Numbered from the stretch's first letter, positions 22,746-33,268 are shown. The stretch: DNA of 64,000 bases from Argyresthia goedartella (GCA_949825045.1 OX463814.1:33498383-33562382), one strand, 5' to 3'. Notes: generated from the letters alone by a model not told the origin. Made by a program: numbers and translations.

Positions 22746-23250
22746 TTTATCTACACACGTATCATAAACCCTCTTTACTGCGTACAAAAACCGCACGTTA
22801 CGATCAGCATAATGTTAAACTACTTGGTAAAAACTAATTTCTTATCTGAAAAATTACACATTTTGACCATAATGTGTAGTTTTTCTGCATATTATGACAT
22901 TCAAATTTCGAATGCCGACGCCTGCCTGCGAGCCGCCCCTAGTTTGTCTGAAAGTTTGTGAAGTTGGTACTGACTTTCAATTTTCAAACACCGACGCCCG
23001 CCTGCGGCACGTTGGTACAACAGAACAAGGTAAACAACTGCAGAGCCACAATGCCGGTCAAACATGCGGTTCCTGAACACATCAAAGAGAGCTTATGATA
23101 TGTGTGTAGATAAACTAGTGTATGTAACTGTACATAATTAGGCACTAAAACTCTCGAGTGATATTATTATGAAACTAGCCTTCGGCTCGTTTCATAAACC
23201 GACTCTCGAGTATTGATGCCCTCCATTATGTAGCAGTCACATAAACTACT
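22746..23250 (-). mobile_element. Compound fold-back plus TIR MITE, copy B
   Basis: Inverted relative to copies A and C. The TIR element is 22746-23114 (TTTATCTACACAC ends) and the adjoining palindrome 23115-23250 centres near 23184 ('gaaactagccttcggctcgt'). The interior has two diverged direct repeats around 'aatgccgacgcctgcctgcg' and 'aacaccgacgcccgcctgcg'. Confidence 0.8.
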
Positions 23251-23289
23251 ATTATTATGTTTTTATATTTAAGATATTTTGATAGCTGA

Positions 23290-23445
23290 AGAAAACTATG
23301 GTCACAAACGAAAAGAAATAACGGTTCTCCTGATCGGATTAATGTACTGATGGACGAAATTGTTTTTCATTTGCGACCATATGTTTCTTGTGGAAAGTTC
23401 CCAAAATATGGCCAGCTAATGAAATGTCACCCTATATAGGTGTGT
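23290..23445 (+). mobile_element. Diverged relative of the MITE at 24442
   Basis: Shares 'tttgcgaccatatgtttctt' and the end 'cccaaaatatggccagctaa' with 24442-24648. The left end is less clear, but 'tatggtcacaaacgaaaag' inverts the same block. Confidence 0.55.
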
Positions 23446-23559
23446 ATACGTCAAGCGCCAACCAAGTTATACCTTATATCCAGTGGGTTTCTACTAAGTT
23501 TTTTTTTAGTTTACAGAGTACCGAACGGAGCCATCTCATCCTGTCCACCATTCAATCAA

Positions 23560-23820
23560 TCCATCAAACAGTCCACATTCACCCAACGCTGGGTATAGGC
23601 CTATTCACTGCCACGCACTCTACTCCAGTCTTTTGCCTCCCGCACCCACTGCCTACCAACTATGGTGATGATTTCATCAGTCCATCTATCTGGTCTGCCC
23701 ACTGGACGTCGTGCGATTCTGGGTAGCCATTCTGTTACCGCTTTGGTCCACCTTCCACAGTCTCTAGTCCTGTCGTATTGCGTTGCAATACATTTCATCT
23801 CAATTATCGGCGTCACGGCC
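23560..23820 (-). pseudogene. RTE-like LINE C-terminal fragment
   Basis: Minus-strand translation gives GRWTKAVTEWLPRIARRPVG, then GRPDRWTDEI and VGRQWVREAKDWSRVRGSE. This is the conserved C-terminal 'RWT..V..W.PR...GRP..RW.D' segment of RTE-like LINE proteins. A TAG at 23601-23603 falls where the family reads on into AYxQRW, and those residues follow directly after it, so it is a nonsense mutation in a 5'-truncated copy. The reverse transcriptase domain is absent. Confidence 0.7.
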
Positions 23821-24259
23821 CGGGCTGGTTAACAAGATAACTCACTATGACTAACTGCATGGATTCGTACCCTGTAATTTAATTCACTGAATAAATTTAA
23901 ATCCTACTCCTGGAACTAAAGTTAAATGAAGTCCTGCTTGTAATTAATTCAGAATGGTGGCTTTTAATCACGCGGAATGCGCGGGAATATGCGGTCAGCT
24001 CTCTTAGTTTGGTTCAGAGTGAGCGACTCAGTTTCACGACGATTATGATCTCTATTTTGTGAGGGATAAATAGGGTACAGAAGGTGGCGCTTATCTTGAG
24101 TGCATCCGAAATACGAAAAACTATTTCAATTATTTATAACGAGGCCCCAGATTCGGTGATATTTTGTTATGAAAGTTGATACTGTCTGTTACAAATAATA
24201 TTTTTACTAAAAAATATCTAATGGAGCCGTTGGAAAATTATAAAAACAGCAACATATAA
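23821..24259. other. Non-coding, nothing recognised
   Basis: AT-rich, no gene or shared repeat. Confidence 0.4.
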
Positions 24260-24352
24260 TCTCGCACCCTCTGCACCATCAGGGACAGTGCAACTCTGAA
24301 TATATTTCAAAGTCGCTTGAAGAAGCATTTCCTCTCTCTCTCTTTAGAATTA
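24260..24352 (+). pseudogene. LINE reverse transcriptase C-terminal scrap
   Basis: Plus-strand translation TIRDSATLNIFQSRLKKHFL followed by SLSL and a stop matches the C-terminus of the LINE at 32475-32693 (TIRDSPFLNIFKNRLKKHYL). Only the last ~30 codons remain. Confidence 0.6.
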
Positions 24353-24392
24353 TAGGTACTATGCATGAAAGTACTTATTTATTTTCTTACTA

Positions 24393-24396
<4 letters not shown>

Positions 24397-24441
<45 letters not shown>
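24397..24441. repeat. (TA)n microsatellite
   Basis: About 22 uninterrupted TA units, directly abutting the MITE that starts at 24442. Confidence 0.95.
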
Positions 24442-24444
<3 letters not shown>

Positions 24445-24648
24445 GTGACATTTAATTAGCTGACCATATTTTGGGAACTGAAAAAAAAATCGTCACTCAG
24501 TACATTGAGCCGATCAGCTGATTACAAGATACTATGGGTAACCCAATATTTTTTTCGTTTGCGACCATATGTTTCTTGGGAAAAGTTGTTCATAATTATT
24601 GTTACTATCATTCCCCAAAATATGGTCGCCTAATTAAATGTCAACCTG
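24442..24648. mobile_element. 207-bp MITE with ~34-bp TIRs
   Basis: The left end is caggtgacatttaattagct, then gaccatattttggg. The right end read inward is caggttgacatttaattagg, then cgaccatattttgggg. No coding capacity. The left flank is a TA run, so a TA target is plausible. Confidence 0.8.
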
Positions 24649-24883
24649 TGCATATAATATGTATGATAATAGTTGTTTATTAGTATTTAGCATATTATTA
24701 TAGTATTCATATAATTTTTTTTATTCATTGTAAATACTTTTTTTTTTTTTTTTATTTATTTTTTTATTTATTTATTTACATACGTGCTTGTGACCTAACA
24801 GTTAACAAAAACCAAATTGACACAAACAGACATTAATTTAGAGTACAAAGAAACAGGTTATAAAGAACACAGACGTTACTTAC

Positions 24884-27793
24884 TTACTTATAACATAGAC
24901 AAAAAGTGGCGACTTTTGCGAATCCCGTCAAAGAACACTGGAACAAGTCCACCTCAGTCCTCTCTGATATGACATTAAAGAGAGCGAGCGCCCGCGTCAC
25001 CGGCGCCTCCCGCAGCATCGCCGTCCTCGCCAGCGGGATGTGGAACAGCTTGTGCGTCCTCGCCCGGAGGTAGTTGTTCGGCACATAGAGTCCCAACCGT
25101 GCCAATACTAACGGGTTTTCAAGCATGCCCCGGAACACCTTAAACACATATGTAGCAAGTGCGAGGCCCCTCCTGACTTCCAGCTCATTGTAACCAACCA
25201 TGCCCAAAACGAACAGGGTTGGATACATAAGCGGAAAGAAAGGATAGACCCCGTACCGCTTGAGATATAGGTACCTAATAAATCGATTTTGCACTTTCTC
25301 CACCATGACGCTATATTTTGCTTCATGTGGGTGCCAGATAATTGCACTACTTTCCAGTTTGCTTCTAACCAAAGCATTGTACAAAGCACTTACAGCCTCA
25401 ATGCTCCTAAACTCTCTAGCCTGTCTCATTACAAAACCTAGCTTTTTAAATGCTTGCTTGGTGACATCAACAATGTGATCACGAAACGTTAGATCGGTGG
25501 TCATGCGCACCCCCAGATCTTTTACCTCTCTTACCCGCGTCATTTCAGCGCCATCTACCGAGTACTGGTGTTGCAGAGGCTCACGTACGCGGGTGTAAGA
25601 CATCAGCGCGCACTTCCCAACATTAAAGTAGAGTTTGTTGAGTTTGCTCCACTCCACCACCCGATCTATATCCCTCTGCAGCTTTTGGCAATCCGTGATG
25701 TGTCTTACTTCCATAAACAACTTAAGGTCGTCCGCAAACAAGAGAGAGACAGCGTCTCTTATGACCTCCGGAAGGTCATTAATCCTAATGATAAATTCTA
25801 AAGGCCCCAAGTTGCTGCCCTGGCTAACACCTGAAAATGTGAAATACGGTTCTGATGTATATCCCGCGTATTCCACATATTGCCTCCGGTGCTTAAGATA
25901 GCTGACGAAGAGCCGCATAAGTTGGGGGGTGAAGCCGACCCGACTCAACTTCTCCAAAAGAACGTCGTTGTCCACTGTATCAAATGCCTTCCGGAAGTCG
26001 AAGTAAGCGACATCTACTTGCCCCCCCGTATCGAGTATCGGCGTAACGTGAGAGACGAAACACAGAAGGTTAGAGTCAGTGTTACGACCTGGTCGGAACC
26101 CGTGCTGTGCGTCCGCAACCTGTTCCCTCATCTGGAGGTAGATGCTACGTTGCAACACCGACTCGAAGACCTTTGCAAACGTAGACAGAACCGCTACTGG
26201 CCTGTAACCGCTGACATCTGACCCTGTTGCACCTTTTGGCACTGGAATTACTCTAGTAATCTTCCAAACATCGGGGTATTCAGACTTGTCAAGGCACAGG
26301 TTAAAGAGGTAGAGCAACGGTCTGTCCAATACACTCCGACAGTCCCTCACTAAATAAGGTGGTATGCCATCGGGGCCAACGGAGTGCTTCGGCTTGAGTA
26401 GAGTCAAAGCAGCGCGCACATCTCTCAGTGTGAGCTGCGAGACGTGCACCCGGGCGCTACCACTCTCCGTCAAAGCTGCCTCCGCGTCTAACCGCGGTGC
26501 CACCTCAGCGTACACAGACTCGAAATACTTCGCGAACTCTTGCGCACATGTGTCGTCAGCTATGACAATGCCATTTTTTGTGATATGCGCGGTCCTACTA
26601 CGCTTAGAACGTTTGTTCTTGACGTAGTTCCAGAACGATTTCGGGTCCTTCGTAAGTTGAACTTGGACTCTACTTAGATACTCGTCATGTCGCAAAGCAA
26701 TTTTGTTTTTGACATGGGCTCTACTTTTTGAGAACGCTTCGTAATCACATTGAGACTTACTAGCTTTAAACTTTTTGTGTAGACTAGCTTTCAGTTTAAT
26801 GTCGCGTATTAAGTCCGCCGTGTACCATTCCGGATAACAATATCTGGTAGAGTACCCGGCTCTACGCTTTTTTCTTGGAATGCAATTATCTAAAATACTT
26901 GTCACAATTTTATAAAGGCACTCTACCGCCCCCTGTACATCCTTTATATCATATAGAGGCGTCCAGTCTGTTGTCGCCAAAGAGTCATATAAAAGAGGAA
27001 AGTTTGCCTTACGAAAGTTCCACTGCGGCCTGTGGTCCGCATCACCCAGGTCCGGTAGTGACGCCTGCGTCCCAGGGTCATCGACAGTAGAGCTTGACAC
27101 CATCACCCTGCTCCTGACACTGACAGCCAAGGGCGGATGCTGTGGGTCTACCTTCGGTACAAGGGACTCGCTCTCCAACTCTACCCTGACGTCGCCCTCG
27201 TCCAGCGCTGATAACACCAAGTCTAGTGTCCTGCCATTACAGTTCTCGACAAAGTTTCTTTGACGGAATTCGCAAAAGGTCATAAAATATTCAAAATAAC
27301 TAAGAGAATCTACAGATGCAGAGTACAAATTAAAATCGCCTAAAACTAATACATTTTCATATTTAACACAGACATTCTCAATCATTTTAAACAGGTGCAA
27401 ATAGTCATTATAATTAGATTTGGGGGGAGTATAAACAACAATACACGTAAATAAGTACTTATTATGCCGATGCAGTGCCGCAGAAACCATTTCAAAAGAA
27501 GCGGTGTCGATGTTTATACCGTCTTCCAACGGAATCTTGTGCAGTTGCAGTGTAGGTTTTGCGATCAGCAAAGCTCCTCCGTGTTTTCGTCCATCCATCC
27601 TGTCACCCCGCAATATAGAATAACCATCAGGAACGAGCTCTCCATCGTGCACAGTATCATTGATACCTGATTCTGTAACCGCAATCAAGTCGGCAGTGGC
27701 GGCTAACACGCTGGTATAGAAGCTGCTCAACTTAGTGCGCAATCCTCTGGTGTTTTGGTAGCAGATCGTCACCAAATCCCCGTCATTGGGCAT
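24884..27793 (-). CDS. LINE ORF2: AP endonuclease and reverse transcriptase
   Basis: This 969-residue pol protein nicks target DNA and copies the element RNA at the nick. Residues 1-225 are an AP-like endonuclease: N14 (YQNTRG), E41 (TESGIND), Y121 (VVYTPP), D153 and N155 (LGDFNLY), D191 (TLDLVLS) and H219 (DPQHPPL) are all present, although the residue usually D before the last H is Q. The reverse transcriptase spans about 480-760 with VIPVPKG, GYRPVAVLST, QHGFRPGRNT, motif A YFDFRKAFDTVD (D599), GVSQGSNLGP and motif C LLFADDLKLF (D688, D689). The C-terminal tail is normal for the group. The start is the first ATG after the ORF1 stop. There are no internal stops or frameshifts; 'LEFIIRINDLP' after the SQGSNLGP motif departs from the usual LLFLLFINDLP. 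Confidence 0.92.
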   Translation of the reverse strand: MPNDGDLVTICYQNTRGLRTKLSSFYTSVLAATADLIAVTESGINDTVHDGELVPDGYSILRGDRMDGRKHGGALLIAKPTLQLHKIPLEDGINIDTASFEMVSAALHRHNKYLFTCIVVYTPPKSNYNDYLHLFKMIENVCVKYENVLVLGDFNLYSASVDSLSYFEYFMTFCEFRQRNFVENCNGRTLDLVLSALDEGDVRVELESESLVPKVDPQHPPLAVSVRSRVMVSSSTVDDPGTQASLPDLGDADHRPQWNFRKANFPLLYDSLATTDWTPLYDIKDVQGAVECLYKIVTSILDNCIPRKKRRAGYSTRYCYPEWYTADLIRDIKLKASLHKKFKASKSQCDYEAFSKSRAHVKNKIALRHDEYLSRVQVQLTKDPKSFWNYVKNKRSKRSRTAHITKNGIVIADDTCAQEFAKYFESVYAEVAPRLDAEAALTESGSARVHVSQLTLRDVRAALTLLKPKHSVGPDGIPPYLVRDCRSVLDRPLLYLFNLCLDKSEYPDVWKITRVIPVPKGATGSDVSGYRPVAVLSTFAKVFESVLQRSIYLQMREQVADAQHGFRPGRNTDSNLLCFVSHVTPILDTGGQVDVAYFDFRKAFDTVDNDVLLEKLSRVGFTPQLMRLFVSYLKHRRQYVEYAGYTSEPYFTFSGVSQGSNLGPLEFIIRINDLPEVIRDAVSLLFADDLKLFMEVRHITDCQKLQRDIDRVVEWSKLNKLYFNVGKCALMSYTRVREPLQHQYSVDGAEMTRVREVKDLGVRMTTDLTFRDHIVDVTKQAFKKLGFVMRQAREFRSIEAVSALYNALVRSKLESSAIIWHPHEAKYSVMVEKVQNRFIRYLYLKRYGVYPFFPLMYPTLFVLGMVGYNELEVRRGLALATYVFKVFRGMLENPLVLARLGLYVPNNYLRARTHKLFHIPLARTAMLREAPVTRALALFNVISERTEVDLFQCSLTGFAKVATFCLCYK

Positions 27794-27800
27794 ATAAGGA

Positions 27801-28964
27801 CTACTTTCTTGAGTTCGTTTTCGGCCAACCTCCTCGAAAGGGTATCCATGGCTTCACCCTAGCGTTGTCAGGCCACATGTTCACGGAGAAACACTTATCG
27901 TACAAATCGGCCGGGACTCCTATTTTATACGATTTGTAGTCGCCCTTCGGTTTCAGTGCATCTACGGTTCCAGATTCCGGAGCACACACTTGCTGAAGAT
28001 ATGCTTGAACCTCTTCCAGGCCCGAGCGCATATTCCATAAGTGGAAATATCTTCGGCGCTCGACGGCTTGCAATGTTGTGACGCTCGGTCCCGCAAGACA
28101 ACACATAGATTGTGGACGACGAGATTTTTTCCGAACCTCTATCCATCCCTCTCCGTCTTCTGGTTCATCGGCTGTGTTTGTTTTTTGCGGCGCCTCAAAC
28201 GATTCTTCGTTTCGTTGCTGCTGTGAGGGAATAACTTGGGCAGATGATGTTGTCCGTACTCTCTTCCCCTCTATTTCCGGCCGGATTGAAACCATTTTTG
28301 CCCCCAAAATCATTTGTTTTTCTGCTGCCTTTGACGCGAAAGTACTTCCGGAGCAAGATTCGGCCTTTGATTCCGATGGATTCGATTTCTGGTTCGTAGC
28401 AGAGGTTTGAGACTGAACAGCATTTTGAGCTCTACCTCCAAGAGTTTCCAACTTTGACTCTACCAGCTGCGTCCGGGAAATCACGGTGTCCATTTTGGAG
28501 CCGAAACCTGTTACTGATTCCAGCACATTTTTCAGCATCGCAGATATGTCAGCAACCTCTTGATGCAATTTTCTTATCTCCGCATTGATCTCCAGATATT
28601 CAATGGAGCGGTAATCTTCGTTTGCCGGTGGTTTTATAACTTTATTCCTCGAAGTCACAGCCGCTGATCGCATTTTGGAAGAGCCCACGGGTGTTAGTGA
28701 GTTGTCACCCCCCTTTTTCATCGAAATGCGACACTCCGGACAAACCCACTCATCATTATCTTCCTTGCTCATGCTACGCGCGGTTGTAGAGGTACAAGCT
28801 AGATGGAATATGTTCGAGCAACTTGCCATCTTGCAGCGCAGACGGTCTTCGTCATCTTTAATCTCCCCTTGGCAGGCATAACACATAGTCATGCCGTTCA
28901 TGTTTGTGGAAGTGGCGCTAGTAGTCACACAATACATGAATCGAGTTTCCTTGAAAGTCCACAA
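27801..28964 (-). CDS. LINE ORF1 with PHD finger and coiled coil
   Basis: ORF1 protein of the same LINE, presumed RNA-binding/chaperone and possibly chromatin-contacting. In 387 residues it has a C4HC3 PHD finger near the N-terminus (C28, C31, C44, C49, H54, C57, C75, C78), a predicted coiled coil around 125-180 (NAEIRKLHQEVADISAMLKN onward), a charged serine-rich middle and a C-terminal basic domain ending WPKTNSRK. PHD fingers in ORF1 are known from CR1-type LINEs. The annotated frame starts at 28964, but the ATG at 28901 (MNGMTMCYAC), just before the finger, is a good alternative and may be the true start. The TAG stop is followed after 7 bases by the ORF2 ATG, a spacing that suits reinitiation. 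There is no coding defect. Confidence 0.85.
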   Translation of the reverse strand: MWTFKETRFMYCVTTSATSTNMNGMTMCYACQGEIKDDEDRLRCKMASCSNIFHLACTSTTARSMSKEDNDEWVCPECRISMKKGGDNSLTPVGSSKMRSAAVTSRNKVIKPPANEDYRSIEYLEINAEIRKLHQEVADISAMLKNVLESVTGFGSKMDTVISRTQLVESKLETLGGRAQNAVQSQTSATNQKSNPSESKAESCSGSTFASKAAEKQMILGAKMVSIRPEIEGKRVRTTSSAQVIPSQQQRNEESFEAPQKTNTADEPEDGEGWIEVRKKSRRPQSMCCLAGPSVTTLQAVERRRYFHLWNMRSGLEEVQAYLQQVCAPESGTVDALKPKGDYKSYKIGVPADLYDKCFSVNMWPDNARVKPWIPFRGGWPKTNSRK

Positions 28965-28974
28965 TTGTTTATTT

Positions 28975-29160
28975 CATTATATTATTGTACATATAGGTCT
29001 ACCTCTGGTCAGCAATCAACATTTCCTATCTTAACCTGGTTTGTTGAAAGAGATTTCTTATTAGAGATAAGCTCCGTCTTTGTACACAATTTTCATGTAA
29101 CTATTGTTGTTTTATATGTTTTTTGTGCGATAAAGAAATTATGAGTTATGATTTATTTCT
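28975..29160 (+). mobile_element. LINE 3' tail fragment
   Basis: Copy of the tail at 2860-3015: 'gaaagagatttcttattaga', 'gataagctccgtctttgtac', then 'gcgataaagaaattatga'. It lies tail-out against the 5' end of the CR1-like LINE. Confidence 0.65.
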
Positions 29161-29315
29161 TCCGTGCCGTGGTGCACAGTTGTTCCCACGAGACATGTGG
29201 CTAGCCCATTGCCACAGCTCTCGAGATATGAAGTATTTGAAATATGTTTACATCGCCGTTAGAATAGAATGTCCATAAGTAAATTTTATTGCATACGTTG
29301 TTTCCGTTTGTAGCC

Positions 29316-29420
29316 TTAACCCTTCAGTTACCACCGGCGTTAGCTAACGCCACCTAACTGTTATAGGTTTTAAATTTTATCACCATGGGTTAAAAATCGC
29401 GATTCGTCCCAACTACCCTC
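29316..29420 (+). repeat. Repeat with GGCGTTAGCTAACGCC palindrome
   Basis: Starts ttaacccttcagttacc and contains a perfect 16-bp palindrome at 29336-29351, then 'gtcccaactaccctcagttt'. The same order is present in all three palindrome blocks at 42110, 45490 and 51060-51190. TTAA followed by CCC resembles a piggyBac-type end, but no opposite end was found. Confidence 0.5.
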
Positions 29421-30404
29421 AGTTTTTCAGTAGTCAATAAAATGCATCCGTAAAAAACGTCCAATATTAGATAGACACTAAAACCACCATGATTACTCCA
29501 GACTTTCATACAATTTATTAGCGATATTACAAAGGAACGGAGAACGTTTCTCACACACAGGTGCGCTCAGCTGACGATTTGCTAACTTGCCATAATAGTA
29601 TTTTGTGATAGCCTGAGAGATGCCATCTTATGTTATATTCATATTATTAAACCCATAGAGAGTTTTAAATTAACCGTTGAACCCAAAAGTGCACGGTTAA
29701 ATACTCGTTATTGTGCCTATTGTGCAATTAAATTAAACGCACATGTGCGGTTAAAAGTGCACAGTTGGTATTTAACCAATCGCAAATTCGGTACAGTTTT
29801 TATCAAATTCAGTATATGAGGAAGTAGTTAATTTTCCACACTTTTCAGTCGACTTTAGTAATAGATAATTGTCAGTTGTTGAATGACATCAGCTGATTTG
29901 GGGAAATTACGACGAGAAGGTACAGAACTGTCATTTTATTAGTTATCATGATGATATCTCAAATATCGTAAATGATAACTGTCCTTATTAAATGTAAATA
30001 ACTTTCATGTTTTCTAAGTAATTCGCATTTAGCTGATTGGAATGGGGAGGACAAAATGTTATAAGCAGAATGAAATAATGTGTAGGATATTTCTTGACTG
30101 ATAAAATTCGTCAAATTCCTCACAAAATATTTCATCTTTCAGTTGAACAGTAGATCAATGCATGCATATGCTTTTGGTATCATCTCCTATACTTTAAGGA
30201 AATTGAGTTGGAACCATTTTTCGTGAGCAGTTGAGCATGCCACATATATTGTTTGGGAAACTTATGGCGTTTTCCACGTTTCGTGACATTAGTCTTTAGT
30301 TATGTTAGTTCTTCTGCTAGGATTGTTAAATAGAATGTAATTTCAGCTGCCTCCTTAAAACGTGAACAGGAGGTGAACAAAACAGCTATTTTTGTGGTAA
30401 ATGT
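29421..30404. other. Non-coding with small inverted motifs
   Basis: 29665-29785 has several copies of 'gtgcacggttaaa' and 'acgcacatgtgcggttaaaa'. This may be a decayed MITE but cannot be delimited. The remainder is AT-rich. Confidence 0.35.
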
Positions 30405-30720
30405 ACCCCATTAATGTCCCCACCGAGGGGCAAGGGCCTTTACCCAGATACGAGTAAGATTGAGCCATACTCCGCCACGCTGGCTCAGTGCGGCTTGATG
30501 GAGGGGCATCGGGCTCAGGTCAAAATATTAGTGCCTCTGACACCGCTTTACGACTACTACCACGGAGGAGCGGTTGTAGCCGGGGCCTACAGCTTTAAGG
30601 GCCGTCCGAAACACGACAGTGTCCGAAACAAATGCGACATAGGACGGACACCCACCCAGTTCCTGTCTGAGCCAGATGTTGCTACCCGCACGATCGTTTC
30701 ATATATCATATCGCCACGGA
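30405..30720 (+). repeat. Dispersed repeat shared with 60240-60635, copy 1
   Basis: Shares in order 'cccattaatgtccccaccga', 'ccacgctggctcagtgcgg', 'gctttacgactactaccac' and 'gccagatgttgctacccgca' with 60240-60635. The 103-codon frame across it does not survive in the second copy, so it is not a gene. Probably part of a LINE or SINE; family unknown. Confidence 0.6.
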
Positions 30721-32182
30721 AGTGATCATAGCTTCTTAGCCTTGCATTTAAGTCGACTATCATTATTTCTTAAGTTCCATATAAAAATACATTCTTTAAT
30801 TAACTCAAGCCTAGGATAATGTAGTTATAATGGTTTAAATTAATCTCACTTACTGACAAAACTTCACAAATATGAAATACATACAGAGGCGACAGGCTGC
30901 ATGTCGATGATATTCCATGATAACATGTCGGCTACATACAATAAGCAATGCTGCAAAATATGCACGTAAATACTATGTAAGTTACCCATACGCTAGCTAA
31001 ATTCCCACAAAAAAAAACATGTTCCTTTCCAACCGCTTTTCCCAAGTAATTATAGAGGTTAAGCCGATTATAGCAGCAACAGCAGAACTTAACTAGTGCA
31101 TGGAATCAGAAAATGTCAACTAAGGTGTTGCTGAAACCTGCAGAGCGTGATTACAACAACCGTTTACTTTGAACACCTTGTAAGTGTAGCTAGCATATAG
31201 GTCATTGGTAGTTTATGCGGGTTCCGTAAGTGTGATTTACCTACTTAAGACGACTATGGATTATGAAAACATTTGGTTGGTGAGTTAATCAGTGCAATAT
31301 AATTTTTCGTCACCCCAAATGATTTTTTGGGGATATGATAAAATTTGAATCTTTGAAATTAGTTTATTGGCCTTAGTGATGTTCTGGTCATAATAATAAC
31401 CCTTTACATTTTTGACTACTTATTTATGTATAGAATATTATGAAATAACCTGTCCATCAAATGAATTTAAGCTGTGTCTTGAGAACAGGTTTATTTCCGA
31501 TATGTTAGGTATTGCAAACTCTACAAAACATTCTTGAGTTAACCTAATATGAATGAAAAGAATGAATGAAAGCGAGCCCTGAACTCCTAAAAGCGCTTAG
31601 CTGAAATGACCTCTGGCGAACCCTAAAAAACTAGACCAACAGCAAGCAAAGTAAACGAGTGTTAATAGGCAATATGCGCGCCCGAAATTGCTTGGCTAAC
31701 GTTGTTTTCTCTGTAACTAATATTGGCATAACCCCATTATCGGGGACATGGGTATCGCTGGCACCTACTTTTGTTTTGAATCTGGTAGTTAAGACGCTGG
31801 GTAACTGCAAATTCGGTCAAATGGAAACGCTATTTCTCCTAAAGAAATCACTTTACACATCCCGAAAAAATATATGTTTTGAAGACACCCCTTTTCTTCA
31901 ATCAATTTGTTTGTTTTTTTTTATAAGTCAGTTGGAAAATAAATAAAACATAAGATGCCGGCGGGGCGGCGGACAGCCGCTCAAGTGCAATTCGAGGTGA
32001 CCGGTTGGTTAGATATGTGTGTTTGTGTGTGTGCGTAAGCCGCCACCACTGCCGCCGTCGGAGTAACAAGGAGTGTATAAATGAATTTTGCCGAAATAAT
32101 ATTTTTCTTATATTTTTGCCCACTCGCATTTTTTCCAACGATTAGTTTTTGCTAGTAGTATAATTTTCTATACGCTTTTATT
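30721..32182. other. Non-coding, nothing recognised
   Basis: AT-rich apart from a G+C-rich patch at 31955-32065 ('gccggcggggcggcggacag'). Frames at 31659-31946 and 31902-32138 have no recognisable domain. Confidence 0.4.
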
Positions 32183-32880
32183 TCGTAATTTCTTTATTGT
32201 ACTACACAAAACAGACATACAGATAACTTATAATAGAAAAAACATGTACAAAGGCGAGCTTATCTCTCAAATGAGATTTCGTCCAGCAAACCAAGATGGT
32301 AGGAAAGGTGATGGTTGAGCGGGGGAAGACCTGCGCGTACAATAAAACTCTATAAATGCTACTACTAATATATACTACAAACAATATTATACTGATGACT
32401 ATAATTGCTAAAAATAGACTGGATACACAATTACTTAAATACAACGTAAAAATATGAATCAAACGTATAATAAACTAATACATACCGGAAAGGGAGAGAT
32501 AGTGCTTCTTTAGCCGGTTTTTGAATATATTTAGAAATGGGCTGTCCCTGATAGTGCAGGGAAGCTCATTCCAAAGTCGTACGGCTCGGATTCTGAACCC
32601 GTGCTCGTAGGCTGCAGCGGAGCGATCTGGAGCTTTGAGCGTAGACCTCATATGATTTCTCAGAGGCCTGCTTGAAGAAAGTGAAGCGATCACGTAGGAA
32701 GTTATGGTAGCGAGGGTTCCACAAAATATTATAAAGGAAACACAGGATATGAGAGTCCCGTCGCAGCCAAATCGGTAGCCACTTCAGCTCCCTGCGATGC
32801 TGAGACACGTGGTCATACTTGCGCAGTCCGAAGATGAACCGAATCCCGAGATTTTGAAGTCGTTCGAGTTTGTTCAGTTA
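32183..32880 (-). pseudogene. 5'-truncated LINE: RT C-terminus and 3' UTR
   Basis: Minus-strand reading from 32880: LERLQNLGIRFIFGLRKYDH, then HRRELKWLPIWLRRDSHIL and LYNILWNPRYHNFLRDRF. After a frame change it reads RPLRNHMRSTLKAPDR and ends RLKKHYLSLSGMY at 32475. This is the C-terminal region following the reverse transcriptase domain in jockey/CR1-type LINEs. It is followed by the 3' UTR block shared with 2860-3015 and by an AATAAAG signal at the 3' end near 32190. The frameshift near 32690 and the missing catalytic domain make it dead. It identifies the other tail fragments in this window as LINE 3' ends. Confidence 0.75.
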
Positions 32881-33138
32881 TTTCTACTGTTTCTTTTTGC
32901 CAGAAATATATTTTCCTATGCATTTATTTTTTCAATCCGTATTTTCTCTTATTGTTCCTAAGAAAAGTGCCTGTGACAGACGGAATGATGGAAAGGTGAG
33001 TGATCTTATAAGTGCTCCTTTTTTACTTTTTGAGGTGCGGAACCCGAACCGTTTAGAAAAAATAATCGAACCGTTTAGAAAAAATAAATAAATAATTACT
33101 TATGTGACTAATTATGATTCATAAATATCTAGGGGCAT

Positions 33139-33268
33139 AAATGATGACGGCCTTTGTCACATTGCGATTCAAGGCTTTGCCTCCCGAGCAAGAGGTCCCG
33201 GGTTCGAATCCCGGCTGGGGAGGATAAAAAAATCCCCAGGTCTTGGATGTTTCTATGTGTGTAACGTT
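33139..33268 (+). mobile_element. SINE family 1, 3'-truncated
   Basis: Head with a good B box (gggttcgaatcccggc) and the start of the body ('ccccaggtcttggatgtttc'). It stops before the 'cacagggtatcct' block. Confidence 0.75.

Larger units (their letters stand above)
24745..28970 (-). mobile_element. CR1-like LINE, two open reading frames
   Basis: Non-LTR retrotransposon about 4.2 kb long, read right to left: ORF1 (28964-27801), ORF2 (27793-24884), then a ~110-bp 3' UTR ending in (TAAA)n and poly-A near 24740. The 5' boundary is close to 28970, where another LINE's 3' tail begins; almost no 5' UTR is present, so slight 5' truncation is likely. I could not identify a convincing target-site duplication. 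The PHD-type ORF1 points to the CR1 group. Confidence 0.8.

Noticed and set aside
25108..25389. Extra small genes inside the CR1-like LINE (various frames, both strands)
   Set aside because: They overlap the well-supported ORF1 and ORF2 in other frames and show no motifs.
30414..30725. A 103-codon gene
   Set aside because: It lies wholly within a dispersed repeat, and the other copy at 60240 does not keep the frame.
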